A DNA stretch of 64,000 bases from Mycobacterium sp. SMC-2 (GTDB lineage: Bacteria; Actinomycetota; Actinomycetes; Mycobacteriales; Mycobacteriaceae), in contig NZ_CP079863.1 of the NCBI RefSeq assembly GCF_025263485.1, forward strand, positions 4,898,001 to 4,962,000, in the 5' to 3' direction. Below the pieces are notes generated by a model, which had not been told where the DNA came from, did not search any database, and saw nothing but the letters and a program-made list of their open reading frames with translations. Position numbers and translations under genes: made by a program. Within the stretch, counting starts at the first letter, position 1, and each line of letters starts with the position of its first letter. This document shows positions 43,672-53,291 of the stretch, one piece after another.

Positions 43672-45993
43672 TCAGCCGATGTTGGGTACGGGTTCGCCCA
43701 GCGGGCCGCCGTCGATCGGGATCGGCTCGACGTATCCGGTTGCGTGGGCCGCTGACTCGCTGATGCCGAACCGATCGTGCAGCCAGGCCAGGGGCCTGGG
43801 CGCCCACCAGTTCCATCGGCCCATCACATGCATGAACGCCGGCACGACAACCATCCGCACCAGGGTGGCGTCGGCGAACACGGCGAGGGTCAGGCCGAGG
43901 CCGAACATCCGCATGAAGGAAACGTGGGCGGCGATCAGCGCGGCGAACGACATCGACATCACCAGCGCGGCGGCGGTGATCACCCGGCCGGTGCGGGCGA
44001 CGCCGAGCGCGACGCTCTCGTCGTTGGCGGCGTTGGCCTCTTTCGCGGTCGGCTTTGCCGGTCGAGCGGCCCCGGACGCGAGCCAGTACTCGCGGATGCG
44101 CGAGAGCAGGAACACCTCGTAGTCCATCGACAGGCCGAAGGCGATGCAGAACAGCAGCACCGGCATGTTGGCGACAAGCGTCCCGCTCGGCGTCGTTCCG
44201 AGCGCGCCGAGATGCCCGTCCTGGAAGATCCACACCAGCGCACCGAACGCCGCCGTGAGCGACAGGAAGTTACAGGCCAGCGCCTTGGCGGGCAGCACCA
44301 AGCTGCCGGTGAGCAGGAACAGCAGCGCGAAGGTGATGGCGGCCATCAACCCGAGCACCAGCGGAAGGCGGTCCGTGACCGCGTCGACGCTGTCGCGGTT
44401 GACCTGGGCCACGCCGCCCATCGCCACGGGCCGGCCCGCCGGCCCCGGCACCCCGTGCAACCGCTGGAGTTGGGCGTCGTTGGCCTTGGAGAACAGGGGC
44501 GCCGTGCTGCTCACGGTCAAAAAGGCGCTGCCGTCGGCCAGCCCGGTGGCGCCGGCCGGCGGCCCGGTCCGGTTGCCGCCGACGAACGTCCCGCCGGGAG
44601 CCGACACCGCCGACACGTCGGGAACCCGCGACAAGTCGGCGGCGTACCTGTCGAGGTCCGCCGGATCCAGGCCGCGCGCGTCGGGGACCACGACCGGAAC
44701 CGACGTCGCGGAGTCGTGCGCGAAATCGTTGCGCAGCTGGTCCCCGACCTGGTGCGACGACGCCGAACGCGGCAGCACCCGGTCGTCGGGGAACCCCCAT
44801 TTCACGCCCATGAAGGGAAGCCCGAGCAGCAGCAGCAGCGCGACGACGGTCAGACCGATCGAGGCCCAGCGGCGCATCACCAACTTGCTCGACCGGTACC
44901 AGAACAGTTGCTCGACGGGCTTGTGCACCGGCTCGGGACGCCGGAAGACCCGACGCATCAGCCGGCGCGCGTCCAGCGCGTCCAGCCGGGGGCCCAGCAA
45001 CACGATGGCGGCCGGGGTTATCACGATCGAGGCGGTCGCGACGAAGGCCACGGTGGCCACGCCGGCGTAGGCGAACGACTTGAGGAAGTACATCGGGAAC
45101 GCCACGGTCGCCGACATGGACAACGCCACGGTCACCGCGGAGAACAACACCGTCCGCCCGGAGGTGGTCATGGTCCGGATCAGCGCCGCTTCGCGATCGC
45201 TGCCCTCGGCCAACTCGTCGCGATAGCGGCTGACGATCAGCAGGGTGTAGTCGATCGCCAGCGCCAGGCCCAACGCGGTGGCCAGGTTCAGGGCGAAGAT
45301 CGACACCTCGGTGGTGAAGGTGATCAGCCGCAAGACCGTCATCGACCCGACGACGGCCAGGGCGCCCAGCGCCATGGGCAACGCCGCCGCCAGCAGCCCG
45401 CCGAACACCCAGATCAGGATCAGGAAGCTCAGCGGGAGCGCGATCATTTCCATCACCAGCAGGTCGGACTGGTTCTGGGTGTTGATTTGGGCGTACTGCA
45501 TCGCGGCACCCCCGGCGCGGACGGTGACGCCGTCACGGTCGTGGATGAATTGGTCCGCGACGGTTTGGGCGTTGCTCTGCGCGTAGTTCTCGCCGCCCTT
45601 GAGGTTGACTACGAGCAGACCCGACTTGCCGTCGCGGCTGACCAGATCGGTGTTTGTCCCACGCGGGACCGTCCAGGGCGACGACACGTTGTAGACCAAC
45701 GGCGACTTCTGCAATTGGTTGACGAGGTCGGTGCCCACGTTGCGGGCCTGTTCGCTGTCGGTGCCCCCCGGCGCGGTCACCAGGATCAGCATCTGCTGAC
45801 CGCTCTGCCCGAACTTGTCGGTCAGCACCTGGATCGCGTGGGCGGACTCCGAATGCGGATCCTGGAAGCCCCCGGGAGACAGGCGCTTGGCGACGGGGAT
45901 GCCGAAGACCGCGGCGGCGACGAAGACCAGGACACCGATTGCGATGATGCGGCGCGGCGCCGCAATGGCCAGTCGAGCGATCGCCTGCAGCAT
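43672..45993 (-). CDS. mmpL13: RND-family lipid transporter MmpL13, single intact gene
   Basis: 773 residues with two MMPL repeats. Each has an extracytoplasmic porter domain after the first helix and a group of six helices; TALGLALAIDYTLLIVSRYR DEL and FCIAFGLSMDYEVFLLSRIR EYW are the two conserved proton-relay segments with Asp-Tyr pairs. The ATG at 45993 has GGAAGGG upstream; residues upstream of it in the same frame are not membrane-protein-like. In H37Rv, mmpL13 is split into mmpL13a and mmpL13b; here it is continuous. Substrate unknown. Confidence 0.9.
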   Translation of the reverse strand: MLQAIARLAIAAPRRIIAIGVLVFVAAAVFGIPVAKRLSPGGFQDPHSESAHAIQVLTDKFGQSGQQMLILVTAPGGTDSEQARNVGTDLVNQLQKSPLVYNVSSPWTVPRGTNTDLVSRDGKSGLLVVNLKGGENYAQSNAQTVADQFIHDRDGVTVRAGGAAMQYAQINTQNQSDLLVMEMIALPLSFLILIWVFGGLLAAALPMALGALAVVGSMTVLRLITFTTEVSIFALNLATALGLALAIDYTLLIVSRYRDELAEGSDREAALIRTMTTSGRTVLFSAVTVALSMSATVAFPMYFLKSFAYAGVATVAFVATASIVITPAAIVLLGPRLDALDARRLMRRVFRRPEPVHKPVEQLFWYRSSKLVMRRWASIGLTVVALLLLLGLPFMGVKWGFPDDRVLPRSASSHQVGDQLRNDFAHDSATSVPVVVPDARGLDPADLDRYAADLSRVPDVSAVSAPGGTFVGGNRTGPPAGATGLADGSAFLTVSSTAPLFSKANDAQLQRLHGVPGPAGRPVAMGGVAQVNRDSVDAVTDRLPLVLGLMAAITFALLFLLTGSLVLPAKALACNFLSLTAAFGALVWIFQDGHLGALGTTPSGTLVANMPVLLFCIAFGLSMDYEVFLLSRIREYWLASGAARPAKPTAKEANAANDESVALGVARTGRVITAAALVMSMSFAALIAAHVSFMRMFGLGLTLAVFADATLVRMVVVPAFMHVMGRWNWWAPRPLAWLHDRFGISESAAHATGYVEPIPIDGGPLGEPVPNIG

Positions 45994-46277
45994 TTCATGC
46001 CCTTCCGCCACCGGCGCTGACCGCGCTGGCCGCCGGCGTCCCCGCGTCAACGTAACAAACGCTAATTTGCACGCGTCGAACAGCTTCCTCCTTAAGCACG
46101 GATGACGGCGCGGGCACGGTTCAGTACGGCGGTTAAACCGCGGCGGCGGTAAGAGTCCGGCCAGAAAAATGTGCGGCAACTAAGCAGGTCACGGGGTTGA
46201 TGCCGCGCTCGACCGCCTGCAACCTACCCGCCGGTAAATTGCCACTGTTTTCCGAATCGTGACTCAAAGATTCCTTA

Positions 46278-46424
46278 ATGGTGGCCCATACGCTCAGTGT
46301 CATGTGGATCGACGACACAAGTGCCGACGTCATCAAGGTCGACTTCGAAGCCCTCTACCACGGCGACGTGCTGGTGGAAGGCGAGACCTCCGAGCAGTTC
46401 GACGAACTGCAAGCGGCGAGCTGA
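46278..46424 (+). CDS. Possible 40-48-residue acidic small protein
   Basis: Short frame with two candidate ATG starts (46278 and 46302), reading MWIDDTSADVIKVDFEALYH GDVLVEGETSEQFDELQAAS. Strongly acidic and protein-like, in a gap with no other gene. No clear ribosome-binding site was found. A strong terminator follows 80 bp downstream. Confidence 0.35.
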   Translation: MVAHTLSVMWIDDTSADVIKVDFEALYHGDVLVEGETSEQFDELQAAS

Positions 46425-46503
46425 GCTACGACCATGAGCATGCTCGCACGGCTGTTGATGGCCGAACCCGCTGTCAGTCGATGGTTCCGCCGATAAGTCC
46501 TTT

Positions 46504-46552
46504 CTCCGATACGAAAGCCCCCCGCTCGTCGCGGGGGGCTTTCGTATCGGAG
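46504..46552. terminator. Strong intrinsic terminator with 22-bp perfect arms
   Basis: Two perfectly complementary 22-bp arms (46504-46525 and 46531-46552) separated by a TCGTC loop, with a GC-rich inner stem (GCCCCCCGC) and a run of T after it on either strand (CTTTCGT). It sits 4 bp after the stop of the leftward SDR gene and probably also ends rightward transcripts. Confidence 0.85.
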
Positions 46553-46556
46553 GGCC

Positions 46557-47309
46557 TCAGCGTGGCGCCATCCGGATGGCGCCGTCCAGGCGGATGACCT
46601 CGCCGTTGAGCATCGGGTTCTCGATGATGTGCACCGCTAGCGCCCCGTACTCGTCGGGGTCGCCCAGCCGGGCCGGGTGCGGCACCTGCTTGCCCAGCGA
46701 CTTCTGCGCCTCCTCCGGCAGCGAACCCAGCAGCGGGGTCTTGAACAGCCCCGGCGCGATGGTCACCACGCGGATCAGCTCGCGCGACAGGTCGCGCGCG
46801 ATCGGCAGCGTCATGCCCACCACGCCGCCCTTGGACGCGGAGTAGGCGGCCTGGCCGATCTGGCCCTCGAACGCGGCGACCGAGGCGGTGTTGATGATGA
46901 CGCCGCGCTCCTCGCCGACCGGTTCCGTCTTGGCGATGCGCTCGGCGGCCAGCCGCAGCACGTTGAACGTGCCGATCAGGTTGACCCCGACCACCTTCTT
47001 GAACGCGTCCAGCGGGAACGGGCCGTCCTTGGACAGCGTCTTGATGGCGTTGCCGATGCCCGCGCAGTTGACGTTGATGCGCACCGGGCCCATCGACTCG
47101 GCGATGTCCAGCGCCTTGCCGACGGCGGCCTCGTCGGTGACGTCGGCCTGCACGAACCGGGCACGTTCGCCCAGCTCTTGGACCGCCTCTTCGCCGCGCA
47201 GGTCGATCACCACCACCTGCGCCCCCGCGTCCAGCAGCCGCTTGGTGGTGGCCAGGCCCAGGCCCGAGGCGCCCCCGGTGACGACGGCGACGGCGTCTTT
47301 GATCTTCAT
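46557..47309 (-). CDS. Short-chain dehydrogenase, 17-beta-HSD10-like (Rv1144-like)
   Basis: 250 residues. Rossmann motif [15 protein letters not shown] at the N-terminus and catalytic YSASK; the sequence resembles 3-hydroxyacyl-CoA dehydrogenase type II (HSD10). The likely reaction is NAD-dependent oxidation of 3-hydroxyacyl-CoA, possibly branched, since the racemase gene lies directly upstream. An inverted repeat CCAACC-AGTT-GGTTGG (47337-47352) lies 28-43 bp before the start codon. Confidence 0.88.
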   Translation of the reverse strand: MKIKDAVAVVTGGASGLGLATTKRLLDAGAQVVVIDLRGEEAVQELGERARFVQADVTDEAAVGKALDIAESMGPVRINVNCAGIGNAIKTLSKDGPFPLDAFKKVVGVNLIGTFNVLRLAAERIAKTEPVGEERGVIINTASVAAFEGQIGQAAYSASKGGVVGMTLPIARDLSRELIRVVTIAPGLFKTPLLGSLPEEAQKSLGKQVPHPARLGDPDEYGALAVHIIENPMLNGEVIRLDGAIRMAPR

Positions 47310-47336
47310 GCGAGTCCTTCCTTGCTTGGGGTCCAG

Positions 47337-47352
47337 CCAACCAGTTGGTTGG
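47337..47352. promoter_or_regulatory. Inverted repeat CCAACC-N4-GGTTGG upstream of the SDR gene
   Basis: Perfect 6-bp arms around AGTT, of the size of a TetR-type operator, between the mcr stop and the SDR start. A similar CAACC-N4-GGTTGG occurs upstream of the thiolase gene (56397-56411), so both may be read by one fatty-acid or sterol regulator. Confidence 0.4.
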
Positions 47353-47355
47353 TGA

Positions 47356-48441
47356 CTATACCCAGTCGGCGAGCACGGCTTGGACGTCGGCCAGGGGCGC
47401 TGCCGGCGGGCGAGGCACGTCGGGTGTGGTGCGCGAGAACCGCGGGGCGGGCAGCGGCTGCAGGCCACCGTCGACTTCGTAGAAGGTGTTCCGCTCGGTG
47501 ATGTGCGGCTCGGTGTGCACCTCGCCGAACGCCAGCACCGGCGTCACGCAGGCGTCGGAATCGGCGAACACCTTGGCCCAGTGGTCGCGGTCGTGGCCGG
47601 CGAACGCCGTCGTCAGCGCCGCGCGCAGCTCGGGCCAGCGGCTGACGTCGTTCTGCGAAGGCAGGTTGGCCGCGTCCAGGCCCAGCCCGGCCAGCATGGC
47701 CGCGTAGAACTGCGGTTCGATGGCGCCGACGGCGACGTAGCGTCCGTCGGCGCACTCGTAGGTGTCGTAGTAGGGCGCGCCGCCGTCGAGCATGTTGGCG
47801 CCGCGCACGTCCGACCACATGCCCATGCCGCGCATCGCCCACATCATCTGGATCAGCACGCTGGAACCGTCGACCATGGCGGCGTCGATCACCTGGCCCT
47901 TGCCGGAGCTCTGCCGCTCCCACAGCGCAGACAGGATGCCGACCAGCAAGAACATCGAGCCGCCGCCGAAGTCGCCGACCAGGTTCAGCGGGGGCACCGG
48001 CCGCTCGTTCGCCCGGCCGATGGCGTGCAGGATCCCGTTGAGCGAGATGTAGTTGATGTCGTGGCCGGCTTGCTGACTGCGCGGGCCGGTCTGTCCCCAG
48101 CCGGTCATCCGGGCGTAGATCAGCCGCCCGTTGACCTCGGCGCACTGCTCGGGGCCCAGGCCGAGCCGCTCGGTAACCCCGGGACGGAAGCCCTCGATCA
48201 GCACGTCGGCCTTGGCGACGAGCTGGAGCACGACGGCACGCCCCTCGTCGGACTTGAGGTCGACGGTCAGCACGCGCCGGTTGCGCAGCATGGCGTCCTT
48301 TGCGACACCGCCGGGACCGGTTGACGGCCGGTCGATGCGCACCACGTCGGCTCCCAGATCCCCCAGAATCATCGCCGCATGCGGGCCCGGCCCGATGCCG
48401 GCCAACTCGACGACCCGAAGCCCCTTCAGCGGTCCAGCCAC
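47356..48441 (-). CDS. mcr: Alpha-methylacyl-CoA racemase
   Basis: CoA-transferase family III fold, 361 residues. It interconverts the R and S forms of 2-methylacyl-CoA esters so that branched chains can enter beta-oxidation. The catalytic His is in [14 protein letters not shown] and the catalytic Asp in [12 protein letters not shown], as in the structurally characterised M. tuberculosis MCR (360 residues). The start ATG 48441 gives [20 protein letters not shown]. It ends 46 bp before the SDR start. Confidence 0.93.
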   Translation of the reverse strand: MAGPLKGLRVVELAGIGPGPHAAMILGDLGADVVRIDRPSTGPGGVAKDAMLRNRRVLTVDLKSDEGRAVVLQLVAKADVLIEGFRPGVTERLGLGPEQCAEVNGRLIYARMTGWGQTGPRSQQAGHDINYISLNGILHAIGRANERPVPPLNLVGDFGGGSMFLLVGILSALWERQSSGKGQVIDAAMVDGSSVLIQMMWAMRGMGMWSDVRGANMLDGGAPYYDTYECADGRYVAVGAIEPQFYAAMLAGLGLDAANLPSQNDVSRWPELRAALTTAFAGHDRDHWAKVFADSDACVTPVLAFGEVHTEPHITERNTFYEVDGGLQPLPAPRFSRTTPDVPRPPAAPLADVQAVLADWV

Positions 48442-48538
48442 GATCTACCGACCTTTCGTCTGCTCTGACGCCCGTTGTAGTTGGCATCTTCGCAGCCGCC
48501 TTCGGCGGGCGCGCAGCCCGGTCACCTAGGGTGAGGCC

Positions 48539-49348
48539 ATGCCGCAATCCGCTATCGACACCCTGACCCCCGTCGCCGGCCTTTCCGTCACGCTTTCCGG
48601 CGGTGTGCTGTCGGTGACCATTGACCGCCCCGACAGCCTCAATTCGCTGACGCTGCCGATGGTTACCGGGATCGCCGACGCGATGGAACGTGCGGCCTCC
48701 GACCCGGAGGTGAAGGTGGTGCGCCTCGGCGGTGCCGGCCGTGGCTTCTGTTCCGGGGCGGGCATCAGCGCCGACGACGTGTCCGACACCGGTGTCTCGC
48801 CGGACGAGATCGTCGTGGAGATCAACCGGCTGATCCGGGCGATCGCCGCCGTGCCGCACCCGGTGGTCGCCGTGGTTCAGGGACCGGCGGCCGGCGTCGG
48901 GGTTTCCCTGGCGCTGGCGTGCGACGTCGTATTGGCTTCGGAGAGCGCATTTTTCATGCTCGCCTTCACCAAGATCGGCCTGATGCCCGACGGCGGCGCG
49001 TCCGCGCTGATCGCCGCGGCCGTCGGCCGCATCCGGGCGATGCACATGGCGCTGCTGCCCGAACGCCTGCCGGCCGCCGAGGCGCTGGCCTGGGGCCTGG
49101 TCAGCGCGGTCTACCCGGCCGACGAATTCGAGGCCGAGGTGGACAAGGTGATCGCGAGGTTGTTGGCGGGTCCCGCCGTGGCGTTGGGCAAGACGAAGCT
49201 CGCCATCAACGCGGCCACGCTCGCGCAGCTGGAGCCGGCGCTGCAGCGTGAATACGAAGGGCAGGCCGTCCTGCTGCGATCGCACGACTTCGTCGAGGGC
49301 GCAACGGCTTTCCAGCAGCGCCGCACGCCCGACTTCACCGACCGCTGA
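48539..49348 (+). CDS. Enoyl-CoA hydratase/isomerase family protein (EchA)
   Basis: Crotonase-fold enzyme, 269 residues. The oxyanion-hole segment RGFCSGAGISADD and GVGVSLALACDVVLASESAF are typical; the usual second catalytic glutamate appears to be replaced near FTKIGLMPDGGASALI, as in isomerase-type members. It corresponds in place to echA10/echA11 of M. tuberculosis. Divergent from mcr. Confidence 0.85.
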   Translation: MPQSAIDTLTPVAGLSVTLSGGVLSVTIDRPDSLNSLTLPMVTGIADAMERAASDPEVKVVRLGGAGRGFCSGAGISADDVSDTGVSPDEIVVEINRLIRAIAAVPHPVVAVVQGPAAGVGVSLALACDVVLASESAFFMLAFTKIGLMPDGGASALIAAAVGRIRAMHMALLPERLPAAEALAWGLVSAVYPADEFEAEVDKVIARLLAGPAVALGKTKLAINAATLAQLEPALQREYEGQAVLLRSHDFVEGATAFQQRRTPDFTDR

Positions 49349-49434
49349 ACACCCGGGCGCTTACGGGTACCCCAAGCCGGTAACCCTCCCCGCGTCGGGT
49401 CCGAACAATTGGATTGACGACGAACGGAGGATCG

Positions 49435-50760
49435 ATGGCTGGACAGGTTCGCTGTCTCGTGACCGGGGCCACCGGCTACATCGGCGCCCGGCTGGTGCCG
49501 CGCCTGCTGGACGAAGGTCATTCGGTCCGCGCCCTGGCACGCGACCCGGCCAAGTTGGCGGACGTGCCGTGGCGGGAGCAGGCGGAGGTTGCGCGGGGCG
49601 ATCTGGGTGAGATCGATTCCCTGGTCGCCGCGTTCGAGGGGATCGACGTCGTCTACTACCTGGTCCATTCGATGGGCGCTTCCAAGGATTTCGCCGACGA
49701 GGAAGCCCGTGCGGTCGGCAACGTGGTGACGGCGGCGCGGCGCACCAAGGTGCGGCGCATCGTGTATCTGGGTGGGCTGCACCCCGAGGGCCGCAAGCTC
49801 TCACCGCACCTCGAGTCGCGGGCGGGCGTCGGCGATGCGCTGATCGCGTCGGGCATCGAAACCCTGGTGCTGCAGGCGGGCGTCGTCGTCGGTTCGGGCT
49901 CGGCCTCGTTCGAAATGATCCGCCACCTCACCGACCGGTTGCCGGTGATGACCACCCCGAAGTGGGTGCACAACAAGATTCAGCCGATCGCGGTGCGCGA
50001 CGTGCTCCACTACCTGGTCGCCGCGGCCACGGCCCCGGTGCCGTCATCGCGCGCCTGGGACATCGGCGGACCCGACGTCCTCGAGTACGGCGACATGATG
50101 CGCATCTACGCGGAGGTCGCGGGGCTGGGCAAGCGCCACCTGATAGTGCTGCCGTTTCTCACCCCGACGATCGCCAGCCTGTGGGTGGGGACGGTGACGC
50201 CGATCCCGCCGGGACTGGCGCGGCCGCTGATCGAATCGCTGGAGTGCGACGCGGTGATGCGCAACCACGACGTCGACGGCATCATCGAGCCGCCGCCCGG
50301 CGGCCTCACCGGCTACCGCCGGTCCGTCGAACTGGCGCTTGACCGCGCCGCGCGTGGCGTCCCGGAACGCACGTGGTCGTCGTTGCGATCCGCACCGGCC
50401 GATGCGCTGCCCAGCGACCCGGACTGGGCGGGCGAGATCGTCTACACCGATGTGCGCACCGCGCACACCGCCGCCGAACCCGTGACCGTGTGGAAGGCGG
50501 CGGAGGCCGCCGTGAAGTCACGGGGCTGGCGGGTCGAGCAACGCGCCGAGGGAACCCTGTTGCGGCTGTGCTCCACCAAGCGCGCGCCGGGACGGCAGTG
50601 GCTCGAGATCGCGGTCACGCAGCAAGACGGTCGCGGCACCCGCTACACCCAGCGGGCCATCTTTCTGCCGCGGGGCATTCCCGGCCGGGTGTACTGGTTC
50701 TTCGTGCGGCCGGCCCGCACCGCCGCGCTGCGGCGGCTGGCCCGCGAGGTCGTCGGTTAG
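49435..50760 (+). CDS. NAD(P)-binding oxidoreductase with C-terminal DUF2867 domain
   Basis: 441 residues. An atypical extended SDR domain (TGATGYIGARLVPRLLDEGH SVRALAR, then DVVYYLVHSMG) covers the first ~300 residues. The last ~130 (ADALPSDPDWAGEIVYTDVR, WLEIAVTQQDGRGTRYTQRA, IPGRVYWFFVRP) match DUF2867. ATG 49435 is preceded by GGAGG. A paralog of the SDR part alone is at 51,481. Probable lipid or quinone modifying enzyme; substrate unknown. Confidence 0.82.
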   Translation: MAGQVRCLVTGATGYIGARLVPRLLDEGHSVRALARDPAKLADVPWREQAEVARGDLGEIDSLVAAFEGIDVVYYLVHSMGASKDFADEEARAVGNVVTAARRTKVRRIVYLGGLHPEGRKLSPHLESRAGVGDALIASGIETLVLQAGVVVGSGSASFEMIRHLTDRLPVMTTPKWVHNKIQPIAVRDVLHYLVAAATAPVPSSRAWDIGGPDVLEYGDMMRIYAEVAGLGKRHLIVLPFLTPTIASLWVGTVTPIPPGLARPLIESLECDAVMRNHDVDGIIEPPPGGLTGYRRSVELALDRAARGVPERTWSSLRSAPADALPSDPDWAGEIVYTDVRTAHTAAEPVTVWKAAEAAVKSRGWRVEQRAEGTLLRLCSTKRAPGRQWLEIAVTQQDGRGTRYTQRAIFLPRGIPGRVYWFFVRPARTAALRRLAREVVG

Positions 50761-50761
50761 C

Positions 50762-51484
50762 TCATACCCCGAACATCGGGGGCAGCGCGAGCACCATGAT
50801 CAGGCCCCACACGAAGTGGGTCAGCATCGGCGCCAGGACACCGCCGGTGGCCCGGCGCTCGAACGCGCACACCGTCCCCAGGATGATCGCGGCGAAACCG
50901 AGCATCGGGTTGCCACTGGCCAGCGTCGCGCCCGTGTAAAGGAGGGTCGAGATCACGACGGGGTGATAGCGGCCCAGCGCGGTGTAGAGCGCGCCCCGAA
51001 AGAACGCTTCCTCGGCGATGGCGTTGACCAGCGTGATCGCCACGATCACCGGATACCACCCGTGGTGGGCGTACAGCAGCACCCGGTTGATCAACTCCGC
51101 GACGGGCGTGATCTCGCGGGCGATCAGCCCGCCGGCGACGAATATCCCGCCGAGCAGGAGGCCGATCGTCGTCCCGGTGATGACCGGCCGCTGGTTGCGG
51201 CCGCGCCAGCAGATGCCGCCCAGATGCAGCGGGCCGGAGATGAACGCGCCGATCAGCCACACCCCCGCCAGCGCCAGGGTCAGCCAGTAGAAGCTGGACT
51301 CCCCCGGATGGAGCCGCAGCGAATATCCGAGCACGGCGGCACCGACAACCAATGTGATGGCGACGATGATGCGGCGGCGCCGCACGACGGCGGGCGATTC
51401 GTGGTGCGGCACCGCGACCTTGGTGAGCGCGCGGCGCAGCTCGGACAGCGTGCCGGTGCGGGACGGGGCGGTTGACTGGCTCAT
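50762..51484 (-). CDS. CPBP-family intramembrane metalloprotease
   Basis: 240 residues with about seven hydrophobic segments. The CPBP/Abi signature EExxxR is present in NAIAEEAFFRGALYTALG and the later histidine in LTHFVWGLIMVL. The family cleaves prenylated or other membrane substrates, or processes peptides; the substrate here is unknown. It overlaps the start side of the next leftward gene's end by 4 bp and so is co-transcribed with the SDR upstream. Confidence 0.88.
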   Translation of the reverse strand: MSQSTAPSRTGTLSELRRALTKVAVPHHESPAVVRRRRIIVAITLVVGAAVLGYSLRLHPGESSFYWLTLALAGVWLIGAFISGPLHLGGICWRGRNQRPVITGTTIGLLLGGIFVAGGLIAREITPVAELINRVLLYAHHGWYPVIVAITLVNAIAEEAFFRGALYTALGRYHPVVISTLLYTGATLASGNPMLGFAAIILGTVCAFERRATGGVLAPMLTHFVWGLIMVLALPPMFGV

Positions 51485-52626
51485 GCGGGACGCACCTTCG
51501 GGGTCAAGGCGATCAGGAGGTCAAGGCCGGTTCGGAGCGCTCCGGCCAGCGGACCGGGGACCATGCTCACCAGCCCCAGAGCCGGCCGCACGACCGGTGG
51601 GGTGAGCCGCCCCGCGACGTGGCGGATGCGCCGCGCGTCGCCGCCGGCCCACACGGGATCGGTGTTGGCCAGGCGGTGGGGGTCGGCCAGGGCGTTGACC
51701 GGGGACGGGCGATTCGTCTGATCGGCCAAGGCTAGGGCAATCGCGTCGTCGACGCCGAGCAACCCACCGGGCGGGTCGGGCACTCGATCGCGCAGGTCGC
51801 TCTCGGACGCCATCATCGGGTGGTCCAGCGATTCGACCAGGTCCCCGGCCAGCCCCGGCGGCACCGGCAGCACGACGCCGGTGAGCAGCGAGGCCAGCCC
51901 GGTGTCGACCCTGCCGACCGGCAGCCCGGCGTGCCACCTGCCGGAGATCCGCGCGTACGTCCTGAGCAGCCGCCGGTAGGACGTGGTCTCCGGGCCGGAA
52001 ATGTCGTATGCCCCCGCCGGCAACAGGTCGGGATCGGCCGCGGCGACGAGGTAGTGCAGCACGTCACGGATGGAGATCGGGTCGATCGGGTTGTCCATCC
52101 AGCTCGGTATGGGCATCAGCGGAAAACGGTCCCCGACGTAGCGCAACATCTCGAACGACGTCGAGCCGGCACCGATGATCATCGCCGCGCCCAGCCACAC
52201 CAGCTCCGGGCCGCCCGGGACGGTCAGGGCCTCGGCCACCTCGGCCCGGCTGGTCAGGTGCTCGGACAGCACCTCGTCGGCGGGCACGAATCCGCCCAGG
52301 TAGACGATGCGCCGCACCCCGGCGTCCCTGGCCCCCGCGGCCACATTGGCGGCCGCCGCCTTGTCGACGTCACGGAAGCCGGGCTGGCCGATCGCGTGCA
52401 CCAGGTAATACACCACGTCAAGAGGGCCGGCGGCGGCGAACGCCGCTCGGGTCGACGCGGGATCGGCGGCGTCCAGGGTCGCCGGCGTGACTTCGTCGAA
52501 CCAGCCGAACCGCCTGAGGCGCTCCGGGTTTCGGGTGGCGGCCACGACCTGGTGCCGGTCCGCCAGCAGCGTCGTGACCAGCCGCGATCCGACATAGCCG
52601 GTGGCACCGGTGACGAGGATCCGCAT
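51481..52626 (-). CDS. NAD(P)-binding SDR-type protein, paralog of the 49,435 gene
   Basis: 381 residues. The Rossmann start is MRILVTGATGYVGSRLVTTL L and the second motif LDVVYYLVHAIGQ; the core is clearly paralogous to the 49,435 product (VVYYLVH, RRIVYLGG, LHYLVAAA) but the DUF2867 tail is absent. The last ~80 residues are different. Stop overlaps the CPBP gene start. Probably an oxidoreductase of a hydrophobic substrate. Confidence 0.82.
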   Translation of the reverse strand: MRILVTGATGYVGSRLVTTLLADRHQVVAATRNPERLRRFGWFDEVTPATLDAADPASTRAAFAAAGPLDVVYYLVHAIGQPGFRDVDKAAAANVAAGARDAGVRRIVYLGGFVPADEVLSEHLTSRAEVAEALTVPGGPELVWLGAAMIIGAGSTSFEMLRYVGDRFPLMPIPSWMDNPIDPISIRDVLHYLVAAADPDLLPAGAYDISGPETTSYRRLLRTYARISGRWHAGLPVGRVDTGLASLLTGVVLPVPPGLAGDLVESLDHPMMASESDLRDRVPDPPGGLLGVDDAIALALADQTNRPSPVNALADPHRLANTDPVWAGGDARRIRHVAGRLTPPVVRPALGLVSMVPGPLAGALRTGLDLLIALTPKVRPA

Positions 52627-52790
52627 ACTGTCCAACCTAGCTCGCGGCCGCGGGGCACCGTCGCGTACGTAACGCCACTGCGACTTTCGGCCCGGATTTT
52701 CGCCGTGTGGTTACGCTCGCGGCGGGTGAACCGGCGCGGCGGCGGCACCGTGACCGATACAACGAGCCCTCGGCACGAGATAGTGGAGAC

Positions 52791-53291
52791 ATGTATTACC
52801 TGCTGGTCCTGGCGGTCGGCATCGAACGCGTCGCGGAGCTGGTGGTCTCCAAGCGCAACGCGCAGTGGTCGTTTGCCCAGGGCGCCAAGGAGTTTGGCCG
52901 ACCGCACTATCCGGTGATGGTGGCCATCCACACCGCACTGCTGGTCGGCTGCGTCCTGGAGCCGTGGGCGCTGCACCGGCCGTTCATCGGTTGGCTGGGC
53001 TGGCCAATGCTGGCGGTGGTGGCGCTCAGCCAGTGCCTGCGCTGGTGGTGCATCGCCACGCTGGGCCGACGGTGGAACACCCGGGTGATCGTGCTGCCGC
53101 GGGCCCCGCTGGTGCGCCAGGGTCCCTACCGGTGGCTGCACCACCCGAACTATGTTGCAGTGGTGGCTGAGGGGTTGGCGCTGCCGTTGGTGCACACGGC
53201 CTGGCTGACCGCGGCCGTCTTCACGCTGGCCAACGCGGCGTTGCTCAGGGTGCGGCTGCGGGTCGAGAACTCGGCTCTGGGCTACACGTGA
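52791..53291 (+). CDS. Isoprenylcysteine carboxyl methyltransferase-family membrane protein (Rv1139c-like)
   Basis: 166 residues, four hydrophobic segments. The C-terminal RQGPYRWLHHPNYVAVVAEG LALPLV is the ICMT/PEMT-family SAM-binding motif. In actinobacteria these genes often accompany alkylpyrone or quinone biosynthesis, so an O-methyltransferase role on a polyketide-type phenol or pyrone is plausible; no type III PKS is in this window. It overlaps the following flavoprotein gene by 4 bp. Confidence 0.87.
   Translation: MYYLLVLAVGIERVAELVVSKRNAQWSFAQGAKEFGRPHYPVMVAIHTALLVGCVLEPWALHRPFIGWLGWPMLAVVALSQCLRWWCIATLGRRWNTRVIVLPRAPLVRQGPYRWLHHPNYVAVVAEGLALPLVHTAWLTAAVFTLANAALLRVRLRVENSALGYT

Noticed and set aside
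43777..46020. 747-codon plus-strand frame opposite mmpL13
   Set aside because: Composed largely of Gln/His/Arg/Gly, typical of antisense of a membrane protein gene in high-GC DNA.
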